Assembly: GCA_038503065.1 (NCBI GenBank)
Contig: JBCAMK010000010.1
Span: forward strand, 124,001-188,000
Source of the DNA: Paragyromitra xinjiangensis
Lineage: Eukaryota; Ascomycota; Pezizomycetes; Pezizales; Discinaceae
Reading direction: 5' to 3'
Length of the DNA stretch: 64,000 bases
Shown: positions 44,240 to 57,181 of the stretch, piece by piece
How the letters are laid out: every line of letters starts with the position of its first letter
Position numbering within the stretch: the first letter of the stretch is position 1
Program-made: the position numbers and the translations under genes
Notes under the pieces: generated by a model
What the model was told of the DNA's origin: nothing
Database searches by the model: none
The model's input: only the letters and a program-made list of their open reading frames with translations

Positions 44240-47200
44240 CCCCTATCTTCGTTCCCCTTCATTTGCATGTTTCCCCCACCTCGTCTTGTGACCTTCATTC
44301 AACACTACATGTACTCCCTCCCACAATCCTTACAATATTCCAAAAATGTCACAGTGTATCAGAGATCGTGATCTACGGGGATTAGGAATTGATTCGGATA
44401 CCCTAGTTCCGAGTAGAGAACGGTATACGCAAAGGTATCCACATATCTCCCAGCATCACGATTCCTCTTCCCTCATGGCTGACTGAATCATAACCAAGAA
44501 GCACCAACAAGAGCCACTGTTCCACTACGGAACCTCGGGCTAGCAATAACTGCTTTGACGACTCCCAGACAGCACCGGATGATCATGATTCATCCCGCCG
44601 TTGAAACGTGGAAGGCTGGTATTCCTGTTGATAGAGATAGTCCGATGCTCTTTCCATCCGATCTCTGTTAGCAAGGCGAGCCATCCCCAGAACTTTTGCT
44701 CAGACATGTGTCTCAGAATGGTATTAATGTATGATCCCCATTAACAGCTATTGATTTCAATGAAACCGGCGTAGCGAAGCTTTATTGACAAGATGATTTC
44801 TGAAGATACTGAAAATCTATCCTCTCGAATCTGTGGATGCAAGCCCAGCCGCAGCCCTTGACCAAGTAGGAAGTTTGGTTAACTTCGGGGAAATTGAACG
44901 AACGTCTGGTCGCCTCCGGGAGCAGGTCTCTACACGAAGGTTGGCGATGAAGTAACTGTAGAATTAGAACGACGAGGGAACACCTCGCCATGCAGTTTTG
45001 TAGACCTTGCTGGCTCTTTCGCTAACGATCCTATAGGTTTGCTTTCTTCGAACACAGCGCACCGGATGGTCCTATCCGCCTATCCGCCTACCCACCACCA
45101 GGGAAATCTCTCCCAAAACTACGAATGGCTTTGTATCGATTACGTCGTCCACAGCCCGCACCAAAGCCTAGGGCAATAGCTTTAGATCACGGATGTACAA
45201 ACGAAAATTTGCAAAAAGGAGATGGTGTACGGTACATTCATCCTATAAGAATAGGAAACTTGAGTGAACCCACATCCTTACAGGGCAGGCATCTCCACAT
45301 GGAAGTACTGGCGCACACAAAATGACCCTTGTTTAGTCCAGCCTACATATTCTTATAAGGGAATTGTACTGTATATGAGGTTGGGGCCCATGTCGCCTCA
45401 CACAAAGATACCCTTAGTACGATCATGAAATCGGATAGCACTTACGTCAGATTAACAACAGGACATATACTCGACTACTCCGAAGTAGCCATCCAAATGG
45501 GCAAGATTGTGGAGGGATACCCATAACGGCACAACTAACTGTCGCAAATCTGTCCGTGCAGGGTGACTAGGAGTGCCCGAACGGAAGGGAGAGCAAAGCT
45601 CGGGGATGTTTAGACGAAGCATGTCTTTTCACCATCAGTCTCAATGATCCGAACAAATTCAATTACGGCCTCACGTGCCTGAATCGCCATGTCTACGGTG
45701 ATGTCCGAAATTTGAGTGAGCACGGCATGCGCACCCCCAACATCAAACCACGCTTTTAAGGAATCACGAATATGATTGGACAGGTTGGAGAACGGGTCCC
45801 TGTTTTCAAGAAGGGCAAATCGACGGATATAACCATCGGGTATCTAGTTAAAGTCCGTTCAAACCCATCTCCAGGATCGCGGGGTTGATACGGAGGATGA
45901 TCAAGAGGATGATAGAAATGATTGGAATGGAGATGATGGGGATAAGGATGTCGGAGATAATAACGATGAGGGCGGGGATGGGGCACAGTGGGAGAAGGAG
46001 GAGGAGAAAAGGATGGGGAATTCTAGAAGTCAGGAGGGAAGGAGGAGAAAGGCGAATCCCAGGAAGACGAGAACATACATTTATTTCATGAGGTGTATAT
46101 GGGGGTTGTCCAATGGGTGTCTCCTGGGGATTTCGGCAGTTTGGTCTGGTTTATGTTATGGAAAATGAAGTGATGGTTCCACTGGGTATTCGTTTCTCTC
46201 CTCAGGAAGCAGAGCCGACCAGCTCGTTCGTTAGCTTAGAAACTTACCAAATAGAGGCAGAGAAGGGGGTGAGCGTTGGCATTCCCGAGGGTATAGAGGC
46301 CGCACCGGCCTCTTTCCCCTTCTTTTTGAGCCATTTTTCCCTTGCTCTTCTAATATTGGCTTTTGATACTTTGGTACTATCCTACAAAAAGATGTGGGGG
46401 TTATTAATTCCAAAGCACTACGATAAAACCAATAAGCTCCATCCACCGAGTGAACACACTCCATACCAGCATCCATCTAGCTCGCCACCACAAAGTAGAA
46501 ACTAGGATACCATAACCAAAGCAGCAAACTTAATCTAGTTCGAACTAGAGCGCACTAGCAACGCCTCTAGCCGCCACTTTCGCCAACAGATCGTCGGGAA
46601 ACCCGGCAAAACAGAAATACCAGCCTAGGAGTACCCGAAAAAGTAAAGATTTTACACACTCCATTATGCAGGTTCCAACAGTAGTTGGTATGGCTTTCGC
46701 CGAGGGCACTTACGGGAAGTGTTCCAACTAATGTGTCTAGCTAGAGTTCGGCCGCCAAGACGAATGAAAGAAGCCTGGTGCATGTGTCGAAACCTGCAGT
46801 GCATTATCCCCCGGATCGTAGTCGGGACTCTAGTTATTGAATTTGAAACACCTTGGCCTAGCTTAGCATTTTAGCCCATCTCCCCGTAAATTACTGTGTT
46901 TATAACTGGGGATTCACGAGCGGAGGCTTGGCGGGACCTACTATTATCTCTACTATGATTGGCAAGTTTAGGTTGTAGATCTCTGGAAACGATCAAGCAA
47001 CTAAAGTCCGGGGTATTGAATTTCAGTGCGTGAGGAGCTACGATCCAGGGGATGTTATCATAAGTATGGTATGGCCCTTTATCGTATGCTAATCGATTGA
47101 GAAACTATCTCTTAAAACCCCCGGGGTTTGATTCTGTTCTTTTCAAACCCGATTAAGATCTCACTGCAACGATACTTTGAACAAGTACTCTAAACTAGCC

Positions 47201-47802
47201 ACCATTGATATTATAACCAGTAACAGATAACAAGAGCGCTTGCATATAAAAACTAATTTCTTTGTATGCTGTTTCCTCAACTCCAGGTTAGAGTGATACA
47301 TGATCGAAGAAGAGTTGGAATTCCGAGTTAAATGAGGTAGAGAGAAAAAGTAAATGCATACGTAAATATAAATCATGACGTGCTGACCCACCTCGCTAAA
47401 TGAAAACTAACCCAAAATTAATCATGTACAGAGTAAAATCCCCGGTAAACAGGGAGGGGGAAAAGGAAAAGAAGCAAAGGACGCCCGGCGTAAGCATGAA
47501 AGTATGTTGATGACAATAAGGTCGTAAGGTATCAAGTGTTGCGAACAGAAAATTGAAGGTAAACAAATGGATAATAAGGAATATAGATATGCGAAAGAAA
47601 CTAAAGTGGGGGAATGATGCGGGGAACGGATTTCCACCCTAGAAATGACCTGGAAGAAGATATCAGGAGTGGGGGATGAAGAAGGGGAAATATATCATGA
47701 AATCAGACAACTCTCTGGTCTCCTTAACCCCTTCTCCTTCGAAGCCTTCCGTTTAAGCTCAACCTTCTCCGGGTTGAACACAAAGTCCTCTTCCTCCTCT
47801 CC
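44240..47802. other. Intergenic region of about 3.5 kb with weak coding signals
   Basis: A plus-strand acidic frame (about 45846-46167, containing EDDQEDDRNDWNGDDGDKD followed by a basic stretch) and an overlapping frame at 46113-46505 are open but have no clear start or family. Their bias reflects the purine-rich GGATGA/GGAGGA sequence at 45890-46050. Nothing else is supported. Confidence 0.35.
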
Positions 47803-49313
47803 CTACAGTAAAACGTCAGCCATCACACTGCCTCCATTCAAGGTGGAGAAACACCATACCGCCAATTCCCCACTCCTTGCCGACAGCGGTTCTGGCCACA
47901 TTTCTGGTACCGGTCTAGCTCTTAGTCGACTCTGTCTCTTCTGTTTCTCATAATCCTGCTGCCGTTCCGGAGAATCCTTTGATCGTGTTCGCGGGCGGTT
48001 AAGCAGTCGTTGAGAAACGGTTCGTCCGAGGGGTTGTTTTTCATCGGTCACAATAATAACAGGATTTTTTCGTTTTTCTGCTGATTGGGAGCGAGAACGT
48101 TTGGAGGTGGTACCTTTAATAGTGCTTGGTGGGCGGATGTCAATTGCTGTGAGCACGGAATTTGGCGTGGGGGGTGTGGGGAGAGGTTTATTGATATTGG
48201 CGGTTAGAGCGGGACACTGTTTAAGATGGTTAGTGATTTGAACGTGAAACGGGATTTTCCGTCCAAATGGCAAAGATCACATATGCATCATAGGTATGCA
48301 TGTGAGGTTAAACAAAGCCACAAATATGAGACAAAGGAACCTACCGATTTCTTATTATTCAAAATAACAATTGAAGCCTGTTTAGAAGAAGTCAGTACCG
48401 AAGAAGCCCTGACCCTACCGAGCACACGCCACAGCTTCAATAATCTCACCCTATTCTTCCTTGACGCAATTCCAGTCCTCTTTTCGATCTCCCTCACTAC
48501 CCGCCGCAGCTGCTCCAAATCATCCTTCAACCCCGTCCCTTTCGTTTGCAACCCAACTAATCCCCGAAACCACTGTTCGACATTAAGCGTCATGGCTGCA
48601 TAAACCCTTATCAAATTCGTATTCTTCCACCCCTTCTTTAAACCAAGAAGATATTTCGCCAATTCATCCACAGCACTCAACCCCTCCCGAACATCTGTCA
48701 ATGCACTCTTCATCGCTGCTGCAGTTCGTGATATCACATATTCAACGTTCTCATTCCCTTTAACGATCTCTAAACGAAACTCGCGGTTCTCCAACATTTG
48801 ATCAAACACTTCTGTCGCACGACCAGAGTCGAGCGGAATCCGCAGGTGTTTGAGTCTTTGCCCGATATCCGACTTTGCTAGCTCAAAGTCGTTCGTCGTC
48901 GCCGAGAGGAAGAAATCCATATCGTTCACATGAGACTGAAGGATACGGACCACCTCCGGGTCAGACTTTGCAAGTCGTGCATGAAGCAAATGAATCCCAA
49001 AGGCAATCTGCGAAACGAGCTTGAGAAGCCGATGATGTTCAGAATGGTGGTGACGTGCTCTCCATTCCCGGGAGCCGTAGGAAGAAGAAGAAGCTGTTCC
49101 GTCTGAATTGCTTGCTGAAACAATTTCAAGATCAAGGATGGATTCCTCGAAAGCTGCTTGCATGGATGCGACGGGGTGCCGGGGTAATGAGGCGCTGCCA
49201 ACCTCACTACCATTTCGGCTGTCGGATGATGACATGGAATGAAATGAAGGCGATGGTGGGGGTGAATAACTTCGGTGCCGTGATTGTCGTCGTCGCTGTT
49301 GCATGTTTGCCAT
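47803..49313 (-). CDS. Hypothetical helical protein, two exons
   Basis: Exon 1 (49313-48345) and exon 2 (48216-47803) join in phase across a 128-bp intron (GTAGGT donor, CTAAC branch-like site, AACAG acceptor), giving 460 residues. The frame extends upstream to 49376, but the ATG at 49313 (MANMQQRRRQSRHRSYSPPP) is preferred because it opens directly on the basic leader. Residues 1-95 are Ser/Arg/Pro-rich. Residues about 95-320 are predicted helical with no cysteine or catalytic motif (LLKLVSQIAFGIHLLHARL, LSAVDELAKYLLGLKKGW). After the intron, a proline-threonine linker leads to a basic Arg/Ser-rich tail. There is no membrane segment. I do not recognise the family; a scaffold or nuclear role is speculative. 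Confidence 0.65.
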
Positions 49314-50065
49314 TATTTCGATTGTTCTTTCTCTTCGGCCACTTTTTGGGTGTTGTGGGTTGTCGATAAACAACACAGTCCAAGATGGGAAAGTGGTACC
49401 CTCGCCCTGTCGATTTGAAATGGCGAGTTACGCAGATCTATCGATCTGGCACCTCACAGGGGGGGGAGGACCGGAAAGGAGAAAAGAGCAAAAAAGCACA
49501 CACGGCGCGCTCCACGGTCCACTTCACTCCTTTTCAGTATTTTGTCGGTTGTAGCTTTTTTTTTTTGCTTTTGCTTTTTATGTGTCCAGGGCAGGCGCGA
49601 TTTCCCCAACATCATAGCAATTCGGCAGATAAAAATACGGTGGGGCGACTCTGGTGACATGGCTGTGCGGTCAGTGTGTTGGAATACGTAGCGAAAGATT
49701 ATGGCATAAAAAAGACAAGAAAGCCAGTCGTATCATATGTCTCTATCAAGTTTCCCCTACTCGAGACGGGGGGGGTGGGCTTTACTTGCTCAACTGTAAG
49801 CTGCAAACTGTAAATCGGTGCATTACCGCAGTTGATCAGAGTTGTGCAACCAGTTAAGCCCGATTGGAAGAGCACCTTCGGCGGTTATGCTGGGCTCTGT
49901 TAAAAATAGGGTAGTGGTTTCGCTTGTTACCGCCGGGAGGACAGAATGGGATTGGCGGTGCTACTAACCTAGGACAAGCAGAGTAGATTAGTAAGGTCTC
50001 AGTCCCACGCCGTAGTCTCTATCTAGGCTAAGCTCGCTAGTGCTCTAGACCCAAACCCCGAGCCT
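49314..50065. other. Intergenic region, nothing supported
   Basis: Plus-strand frames here are the antisense of the adjacent gene's 5' end or low complexity. A poly-T run lies at 49555-49566. Confidence 0.4.
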
Positions 50066-50604
50066 TTACAAATGAAGTGCGACCAAACACCAACCAGATT
50101 GCAAATTTGTGCTCTCTCGGAATAGACTCCTTTTCATCTTACCGATGGTCGCACCGAACTTCGGGATTTCGGAAGTCCTGAGATGATCTACGTCGCTCCA
50201 ACGATCAAGTGAAATGACAGCACGATCCAGGTTCTTTCTTGTCAGCCACCAGCGAATAATTCCCCATTTCCAAGCGCATAGATCATACTGGTGCTTACCT
50301 TTGATATATGGCGGAATTAACTGGTGCGCGTAATATTCACGGCGAGAGTTTACCTGGATGTGACGAGCTACTGTGCTTGCTACATATGGCGTGACGACGA
50401 TATCTCTTGACATGTCACCACTACTCTCTTCACATCTTTGGGTCCGGTTGCGAATCGAGGGGATAAAGCAACTGGAGCTTCTACCCGGCCTATCAGTCTC
50501 TTATATATAGTGAGCTCTGTTCCTCGATCAGTGGGCCCATAGACACGATGCTCACGTTTGGTTGAAATGCTTCGTACTTCCATTGGTGCTGGAGAGTACG
50601 GCAC
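50066..50604 (-). CDS. Doubtful gene, two overlapping minus-strand frames
   Basis: Frame 50604-50380 (MPYSPAPMEVRSISTKREHR...) and frame 50413-50066 (…VASTVARHIQVNSRREYYAH, RWWLTRKNLDRAVISLDRW) overlap by 34 bp in different phases. Their composition is protein-like and a GTGACA donor exists near the junction, but no intron gives an uninterrupted join. It may be a frameshifted or decayed gene. Family unknown. Confidence 0.25.
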
Positions 50605-51919
50605 ATGGTAGTCATGGTACTGGTTACCTTGTCGTCAACTCAAGCTCGCACAACCAGAAACGTTATGTGGGACAGCTGCTGAGTGAGAAGCCCGTGCTGT
50701 TTTATAGGATGTGCAGGGTTAGGTATATATGACAGGACCCTGCACAAGGATCCTTCTGGGCTTCGAAGAAAGTGACATCGGCTCTTGTCTCGGATTCGAC
50801 AAGCGAGACTACAACTTGTATTTACCATTGTCAACGCTATATCGCCCCCCCCGTGCTAACGGTAAGCCACCAACTTCTGCCGGTGGGAAATGCGGCTCGT
50901 TTTTTTTGCGCGGGATTTACTGGGTTCGAGCTTTTCGAAGGCGCACGTTCCTCTGTACATGAATTAAGTGCACATATCGCGGGAAGGAATCTGGGTGTAA
51001 CACGCCCAACTGCCAGAACCACAGCTAGAACCAGCAGAACCAGCTGTATGTGGCTTCTCGATTCCCGGGTGAGAGCTCGGTGAACTACGAGAGAGAGCTA
51101 TAGAGCTATGTATGATACGCATACGTGTCCAGGTGCAGAGTCCCACGGATGAGAAATCTACTATGGGAAGTGATGTCCAGTCATAAAGCACATCCCATGA
51201 TTGCTCATGACTGACAGCTGGATAATCGATTTCAAATAAGGATCATGTCGTGGAGATCACCCCACCGCTGGGAGGCTGAAGGAGAGAAGGGCAAGAAGAA
51301 AATTATCAAATTGGGGGGCTGAAATTTGCAGAAATTGCATCCGGCGAGAGCCGTTATGAGATTGAGGTTAATTCCACTTAGTCGCCTAGCTCCATAGGCC
51401 CACGGGCTTTGCGCGTTTTGTGATTGCCATCTTCCGCTCGTACCTAGGTACCTCCGACAAGCCAGTCCTGGGTAACCAGGGAACCGAAAGCCTGGTCTTC
51501 TTGTGAGACGTTCATTTTTCGCGGGTACGGTATCATAATGTTTCGGCACAAGTGGTCCCTGGCGGACCAATTTTGGGCAGCTTGGGAAAGATATGTGTCT
51601 AGCGGCTGGGTCATCTGCAATGCATGGGACCTGCTCAGGCCCTCCTGCTGGCTGTGAGCCCTGAGCCTAGAGCAGCCAGGCCTTACCTGATTTCGTTCGT
51701 CTATCTATCGATACCCCGCTTCCCTATGCCCCATTCTAACCCGCGCCGGTGGCTTGGGTCTATATAATTCCACGGTGGGCCCCATTTACTCTGCGCCCGG
51801 TTTTGGGGTTTACGGTTGTTCGTCCCATTTCTTCCATTGTTTCGTGCATCAGTTTCCTTTGCTCTGCGTTTGTCAGTCAGTACAACTAGTTCTAATCGGA
51901 CACGGAGGAGAAAGACGCC
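50605..51919. other. Intergenic and promoter region of the methyltransferase gene
   Basis: No gene is supported; the frames at 50729-51083 overlap each other on both strands. The segment adjoining 51920 presumably contains the promoter. Confidence 0.4.
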
Positions 51920-53750
51920 ATGAGCGATCCCAGCCCATATGAGCGCGAGCCTATCCTGCCAACCAGGAGTAACATCGAGGTAGATTCTCAGATGGTAAGT
52001 TATCGCAGTCGTGATGCTATGTTTCCTGCTTTCCACACACGATGTGCATTTTCGGTCTGACACCTCGGTTTCTCGTCAGTACTACCGCTCGTCTGATGAA
52101 GAGGATCAATATGACATGATGTGAGTTACCCCCCTGCAGCAACTAGGAATTCGGTGAACCAGTGCGCTGGGTCCAGCCTTGTGCATCTCGTAACGCTTTC
52201 GTGCATCGAAATATTTAACAGATCTTGTGATCCATAGTGGTAGCGGATGTGTCTCGCTCAGCTCAAGTGTAACAGACTATCCGTATGAACATGGTATGCT
52301 TCTGTCTCTTGCTTCCACTGGCCTCTTCAAAGTGTTAAACCGACTACATTGATCACATGAGGTTTGCTCACTAACACGTTTCTAGGACGAAGGTACCACA
52401 GGTACGCGCAAGGCCAGTACTTCATGCCAAACGACGAGGTATATCCAATACCACATCAGTGATTTAAATGTTCAAAGTTCATAAAATTGACGTCTCCATC
52501 CTACTCCCCATTGAAGACGGAGCAAGACCGGTACATATGCCATTTTCGCGCTTAGCCTCTACAGCTAGCTAACCTAGGATCCAAATTCAAGTCTTGACAT
52601 GCATCACCAAATATATCTAAGGTTAATGGACGGCAAATTAACATTCGCGCCAGTTGATCGATACCCTCCGAAGAGAATATTGGATGTTGGTACCGGAACT
52701 GGTATATGGGCTCTCGACATGGCTGAGTAAGTCTTTTAATCAGGCACTTGAAAAAAGGTGAGATGAAAAGCTAGAAGTTAACACTCTTGATGTGGGGAAC
52801 CTTCAGGAAGTTTCCCAATGCAGAAGTTATCGGAACCGATTTAAGCGCGATACAGCCAAACTTGTCTGTATCTTCCTCCTACCAACCAGCTTTCCATTTC
52901 TAAATTTTGTCATTTTTAGGGTGCTTGAAAACTGTCGGTTTGAGATCGACGATGCGGAATTAGAATGGACCTACCCACCTGTGCGAAACACTCTTTCTTA
53001 TTTCCTAAAGTAGACTGAATCAACTAAAGTCATGTGATTCGCAGAATTATTTCGATTTCATACACTCGCGATGTCTCAGCCACTCGATCCGAGACTGGGA
53101 TCGTTATCTTGGCCAGATTTACAAGTAGATCCCTTGCATTTAACAACAATTCGTGTGGTGGCTAATAACGCTATAGACATCTGAAGCCAGGGGGCTTCGT
53201 TGAGATAGTGGAGCACGAAAAGGATGTCGCATGCGATGACGGTAGCTATCCAGAAAACTGTGCCCTGAGGGAGTATATGCGTAACCTAGGTAGGGCGCTG
53301 GAGGTTATGGGTCTCTCGATTATGCCTAAGAAAGGGAGAGAATACCTTAGGAGAGCTGGGTTTGTAGATATTAGGGTAAGAAACATGCTTTTCGTTTAGC
53401 CCGCTTGTTTCAACAACTGTTAACCTAGTTGTCAACTCATAGGAGGAGATCCGGCACATGCCATCAGGGCCGTGGCCAAAAGATCAAAAGATGAAGGAAG
53501 TGGGATACTGGGTTTTGGTGAACACCGAGACGAGCTTTGAGGCTCACGGGCTCGCGTTGTTTACGAGGGTGCTCGGCATGGATCCAGACGAGGCCAGAGA
53601 CCTCTGTTCCCGTGCCCATCGGGACTGTACTAACAAGCATATACATGTATATATTACCAAGTATGATCCCTTCCCTTCTTTCTATTCGCCTACCTGGACT
53701 GACTGTGGAACAGCTCGTTCTTTGTGGGAAGAAAGCCCTTGAATGCTTAA
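51920..53750 (+). CDS. LaeA-like SAM-dependent methyltransferase, twelve exons
   Basis: Exons: 51920-51994, 52080-52120, 52238-52293, 52386-52438, 52517-52530, 52592-52726, 52807-52863, 52920-52980, 53045-53124, 53177-53375, 53443-53660 and 53714-53750. All phases agree and give 341 residues. SAM-binding motif I is ILDVGTGTGIWA (about residues 108-119). It is followed by EVIGTDLSAIQP, the FDFIHSRCL block with IRDWDRYLGQ, and HLKPGGFVEIVE (about 190-202). The sequence before motif I (GRRYHRYAQGQYFMPNDE, LDMHHQIYLRLMDGKL) and the C-terminal GPWPKDQKMKEVGYW block are typical of fungal LaeA-like methyltransferases, which often influence secondary metabolism; the substrate is unknown. Exon 5 is only 14 bp and intron 7 needs a GTCTGT donor, so these two junctions are least sure. 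A D-serine dehydratase gene follows 246 bp downstream on the same strand. Confidence 0.85.
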
Positions 53751-53904
53751 TTTGTTTGACTCACGGTGTTCAGGAATGTAGCTTTTAATGAATCATATCA
53801 TAATGTTTGTTTTTTTCGCTGGTTAAGTAACCTAGCTTTTTTTTTCTTTCATTACTTCTTACTAGTACCTTTCGCATCCGGCGACTTGCCTAATATTACA
53901 GCAG

Positions 53905-53925
53905 AACTAACCCTAACCCTAACCC
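53905..53925 (+). promoter_or_regulatory. Telomere-like CCCTAA repeat (telobox) in a promoter
   Basis: Three consecutive CTAACC units lie about 70-90 bp upstream of the D-serine dehydratase ATG. Teloboxes of this sequence occur in fungal and plant promoters; alternatively it is an interstitial telomeric scar. The TATATAAAT at 53960-53968 downstream could serve as a TATA element. Confidence 0.5.
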
Positions 53926-53995
53926 CCCACCTTGATACCCCGCGCGACACTATTGGAGTATATAAATACAACCCCACAAAAACGAAATCGTGGTC

Positions 53996-55610
53996 ATGGC
54001 TACTACTCCACTCTCCGAATATATTTATCCAACAGCCTCTGATTCCCACCTGCGGGATCATTTTCTCGGGAAGCGTATTGAGGACCTCCCGACACCTGCT
54101 GCTATTCTCGATGAAGGTGTACTTCGTCGGAATTGTGAGCGTATGCTTCAAGCTACAAAGACGCTAGGAGTAGGGTTTCGGCCACATGTTAAAACTCATA
54201 AGGTGAGTGTGGAGTGACTATAGATATTCCTCTAGGTGCGGCGGTCTTTAGATCTTGGAAAGAGTTTCAATCTGCGATGAGCGAGTCTACTTCTAGAGTA
54301 GCTTATGCTACCTGGCCCACCCAGCTGAGTAAACTAGAGAAAGGTTGGTAATATTTCTTGAAGAGTGTCGTCTGACTTCTGGGTGGGAGGTACGAACAGA
54401 CGACACAAGTAACACGACTGCAGCTTGGAACAGATGGCGATGGAAAAGTTGTGGTTTCAACTGTGAGAGAGGCGGAAGCACTGATCCCATTGATTAAAGA
54501 AGGGGTTGTTAAAGACGTAAGTACATATTCGTCCTTCTAGTACTTCTTGCTTATTCGACGACTTGGCTTTAGATTCTTTACGGCCTCCCACTCCCCCCTT
54601 CAGCGATTCCTCGTCTATCGACTCTACTCGCCTCCTTCCCATCTCTTACAATTTCAGTATTGATCGATCACACATCGCAACTTTCAGCACTTACGGATTC
54701 TCTGGTTTCTGGGCAATCGTGGCCTATCTTCATTAAGTTAGATATGGGAACGCGTCGTGCTGGAGTCGAATTATCATCTAAGATGCTTAGGAGCCTGCTT
54801 AGGGGTATACGAGCCGCTGAGTTGGAAACTAAAGGGAAAGTGTTTTTGAAGGGATTTTATTGCCATGCAGGTCATTCGTATGGTGTTTCCGGTACCAACG
54901 AAGCACTTGGGCTCTTACGCGCAGAGGTGGCTACAGGGACAAGGGCTGTGGGGCTTGCCGTGGCTGAGTTTGGACTATCCGGGGAAAGCCAGAGAGAATG
55001 GTTCGTGTCTGTTGGTGCAACTCCAACGGCAATGGTTGCGGCAGCAGTTTCGGCAAATCCTAGGGACGTTGGGGATCTTGTGGATGGGTTCAATTATCTT
55101 ATAGGAGATCTAAACTGCAAGATAGAGTTGCACGCCGGGGTTTACACCATGCTCGATCTACAACAATTATCAACACATGTTATACCCTCACCAAGAGAGC
55201 TTGGTGTTGCAGATATCGCGATTTCGATTCTTGCCGAAGTGGTTTCTATTTACCCTGGTCGAGGAGAAGATGGACGGGATGAGGCTCTTGTGTCGGTTGG
55301 TACGGTGGGGCTAGGAAGGGAACCTGGGAAGGACTGGGCTGGTTGGGGAGCTGTTTCGAATTGGGGGTTGGCTCCAGAGCCGGGTGCTGGGGCTGCGAGT
55401 GAGAGTGGGTGGATTGTGGGCAGGATTTCGCAGGAGCATGGGATTTTGACGGAGAAGGAAAAAGGTGCGGGGGAGAAATTAGAGGTTGGGAGGAAGTTGA
55501 GGATTTGGCCGCAACATGCTTGTATTGCGGGGAGTGGGCATGGGTGGTATTTTGTCGTTGATGGGGATGATTTTGTGAGGGATGTATGGGTTAAGTGGAG
55601 GGGTTGGTGA
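53996..55610 (+). CDS. DSD1: D-serine dehydratase (PLP and zinc dependent), three exons
   Basis: Exons 53996-54202, 54400-54516 and 54573-55610 join in phase to 453 residues, close to the usual length of eukaryotic D-serine dehydratase. The enzyme deaminates D-serine to pyruvate and ammonia; it is a fold-type III PLP enzyme related to alanine racemase and D-threonine aldolase. DLPTPAAILDE (about residues 30-40) opens the barrel domain. RPHVKTHK (62-69) holds the PLP-binding lysine, by family knowledge Lys66. FIKLDMGTRRAGVE and GFYCHAGHSY are further barrel signatures. The C-terminal RIWPQHACIAG carries the His and Cys that bind zinc in this family. A GVYTMLD block supports the same family. 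The first intron (197 bp) is unusually long for this window. No targeting signal, so probably cytosolic. Confidence 0.9.
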
Positions 55611-56234
55611 TTTTTAGATTATATGTTCTAAAATTCAAAATCTTCCCACCTCATACTTTTCCATCCACCGAAGACCTCGGGTCTGGAGAAGACCAAGTTA
55701 TAAGAGATACTGGACATTCTTAGTTATCTACTCACATGTTCTTAGATGTTGGTAGTAGGTGGCTATGGGGGTGCAGTTTATGATTACCGGTGTGGGCGCA
55801 CAAATATCTCCAGGTACGATGCAAACAACACTTCCAAAGCCTGTTAAATACAACCATACAGGTTGAGGCCTTGAGATCTCTTAAAGTGTATTTGGATTCG
55901 GATCGTCTGATATTACATGTATGATTGGAAAACTCTCCTACCCATTTTTATCTTCAATGAACCCCCGAAACTTGCTGAGTCTCGGATACCTTCCTGAATT
56001 TATCGTCAGGAGAACAGGCAAATACACCACCGCCAAAACCCCACAACCCGAAGCAACCTAAAGTAAAGTCCTCCACTATCTCATCGAATGATCGCTTTCC
56101 ATTTCCGCCGCTCCGAGTTCACGAAGCCTCACTGGTTGAGGTCTAGAGTGTGTGGAATGAAAGGGTATCGATATCCAGTGCATGTTGTATATGTTGTATA
56201 CTGTTTGAGCAGTATGAGTTTCGGCTTCCTAGTT
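55611..56234. other. 3' intergenic region; right part belongs to the inverted duplication
   Basis: 55611-56080 shows no gene. From about 56090 the sequence is the downstream half of the duplicated unit that recurs in inverted orientation near 62780-63010. Confidence 0.45.
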
Positions 56235-56474
56235 TTACCGCCAACAGTCATTTTTATGAAAACATTTACTGGGTGACGGGGCCGTTACAGCCGTTCGACG
56301 GGACCAGAACTTCCAAGCCTTCATCAACAAGATAATAATACCCGTGATAGCGGTCACTACCCCGATGGTAATACCAGCAATATCGCCTGGTCTGAGGGTT
56401 TGATCATTGGGATCTGAATAGCTAGACGATGGAGAATCTCGTTGTTGGAGTAATGATTTCACGACTGGAGCCAT
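56235..56474 (-). CDS. Small single-pass membrane protein, copy 1
   Basis: 79 residues from an ATG at 56474. A polar, serine-rich N-terminus (QQRDSPSSSYSDPNDQTLRPG) is followed by one hydrophobic helix (residues 31-52, DIAGITIGVVTAITGIIILL) and a basic-aromatic flank (MKAWKFWSRR). The same layout and most residues recur in the gene at 62528-62782, although the nucleotide sequences have diverged. The aromatic W-x-x-W after the helix is conserved in both. There is no signal peptide; a type-III-like anchor with an external or internal Ser-rich tail is possible. Family and function unknown. Either copy may lack further exons that I could not see. Confidence 0.6.
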   Translation of the reverse strand: MAPVVKSLLQQRDSPSSSYSDPNDQTLRPGDIAGITIGVVTAITGIIILLMKAWKFWSRRTAVTAPSPSKCFHKNDCWR

Positions 56475-57181
56475 TGTTGGTGTGGGCGAAGCTTGAGGAA
56501 AGCAGGCATAGTTATACCTTTAACCTTTTTTCCTAGCCGCGCGTGTTAGCGTATTGGAGGCAATTCAAAGATACTTCCTCCTTTAGCACGATTCCAGATG
56601 AAGGCCTACCTATCACAAAGCATTGCACACCCCGCCCCAACCGTTCGACTATTCATCTTTCTTTTTCCAGCCGAAAGCCGGTAAGCATGTGGGCATATGC
56701 ACGGGAGACTTCCGAGCGCGAGGCATTTCCACGACCGATAGCGCTGCCGTACAATTCCTCTGTGACAAACGAGTTCCAGGACCACTGGGTCTGGTTAGTC
56801 GAGGACTAAAACCTCTCGCCTTAGACAATAGTTTTAGAGCAAAGGTGCAGACTACCTCCCAACTTAGAGGTACGGTTCCAAATACCCCGGGGGTATAAAC
56901 TACCCCTCTACCTATTAAGCGAAATATTAAACCCCACATCGCGAAGAAATAAAAAAGTAAGCTGTTTCTGGAGGGATCTGCTGGATCTAGCTTTGCTTGC
57001 TCTCTGGTGGACATATGCATACTGCCCATGACTGCAGCTTTGAGGATTCGAATTCCTGCTGTTCCTGGAGAGCTGCCATGTTGAACTGGCAAGCGTGTGG
57101 TGGAGTGTAGCTGTGCAGTAGTGATGATGATGAAATAAGGATCTTGTTATGTTGTACATCTGTGGCAGAGGGGGGGCACCG
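56475..57181. other. Intergenic region, nothing supported
   Basis: Overlapping frames on both strands (56543-57092) have no recognisable features. Confidence 0.35.

Noticed and set aside
45772..46091. Possible peptidase-like exon (VFKKGKSTDITIGYL) joined to a charged frame
   Set aside because: The only possible intron is 35 bp and leads into the basic Met/Arg-rich frame rather than the acidic one; no family motif is complete.
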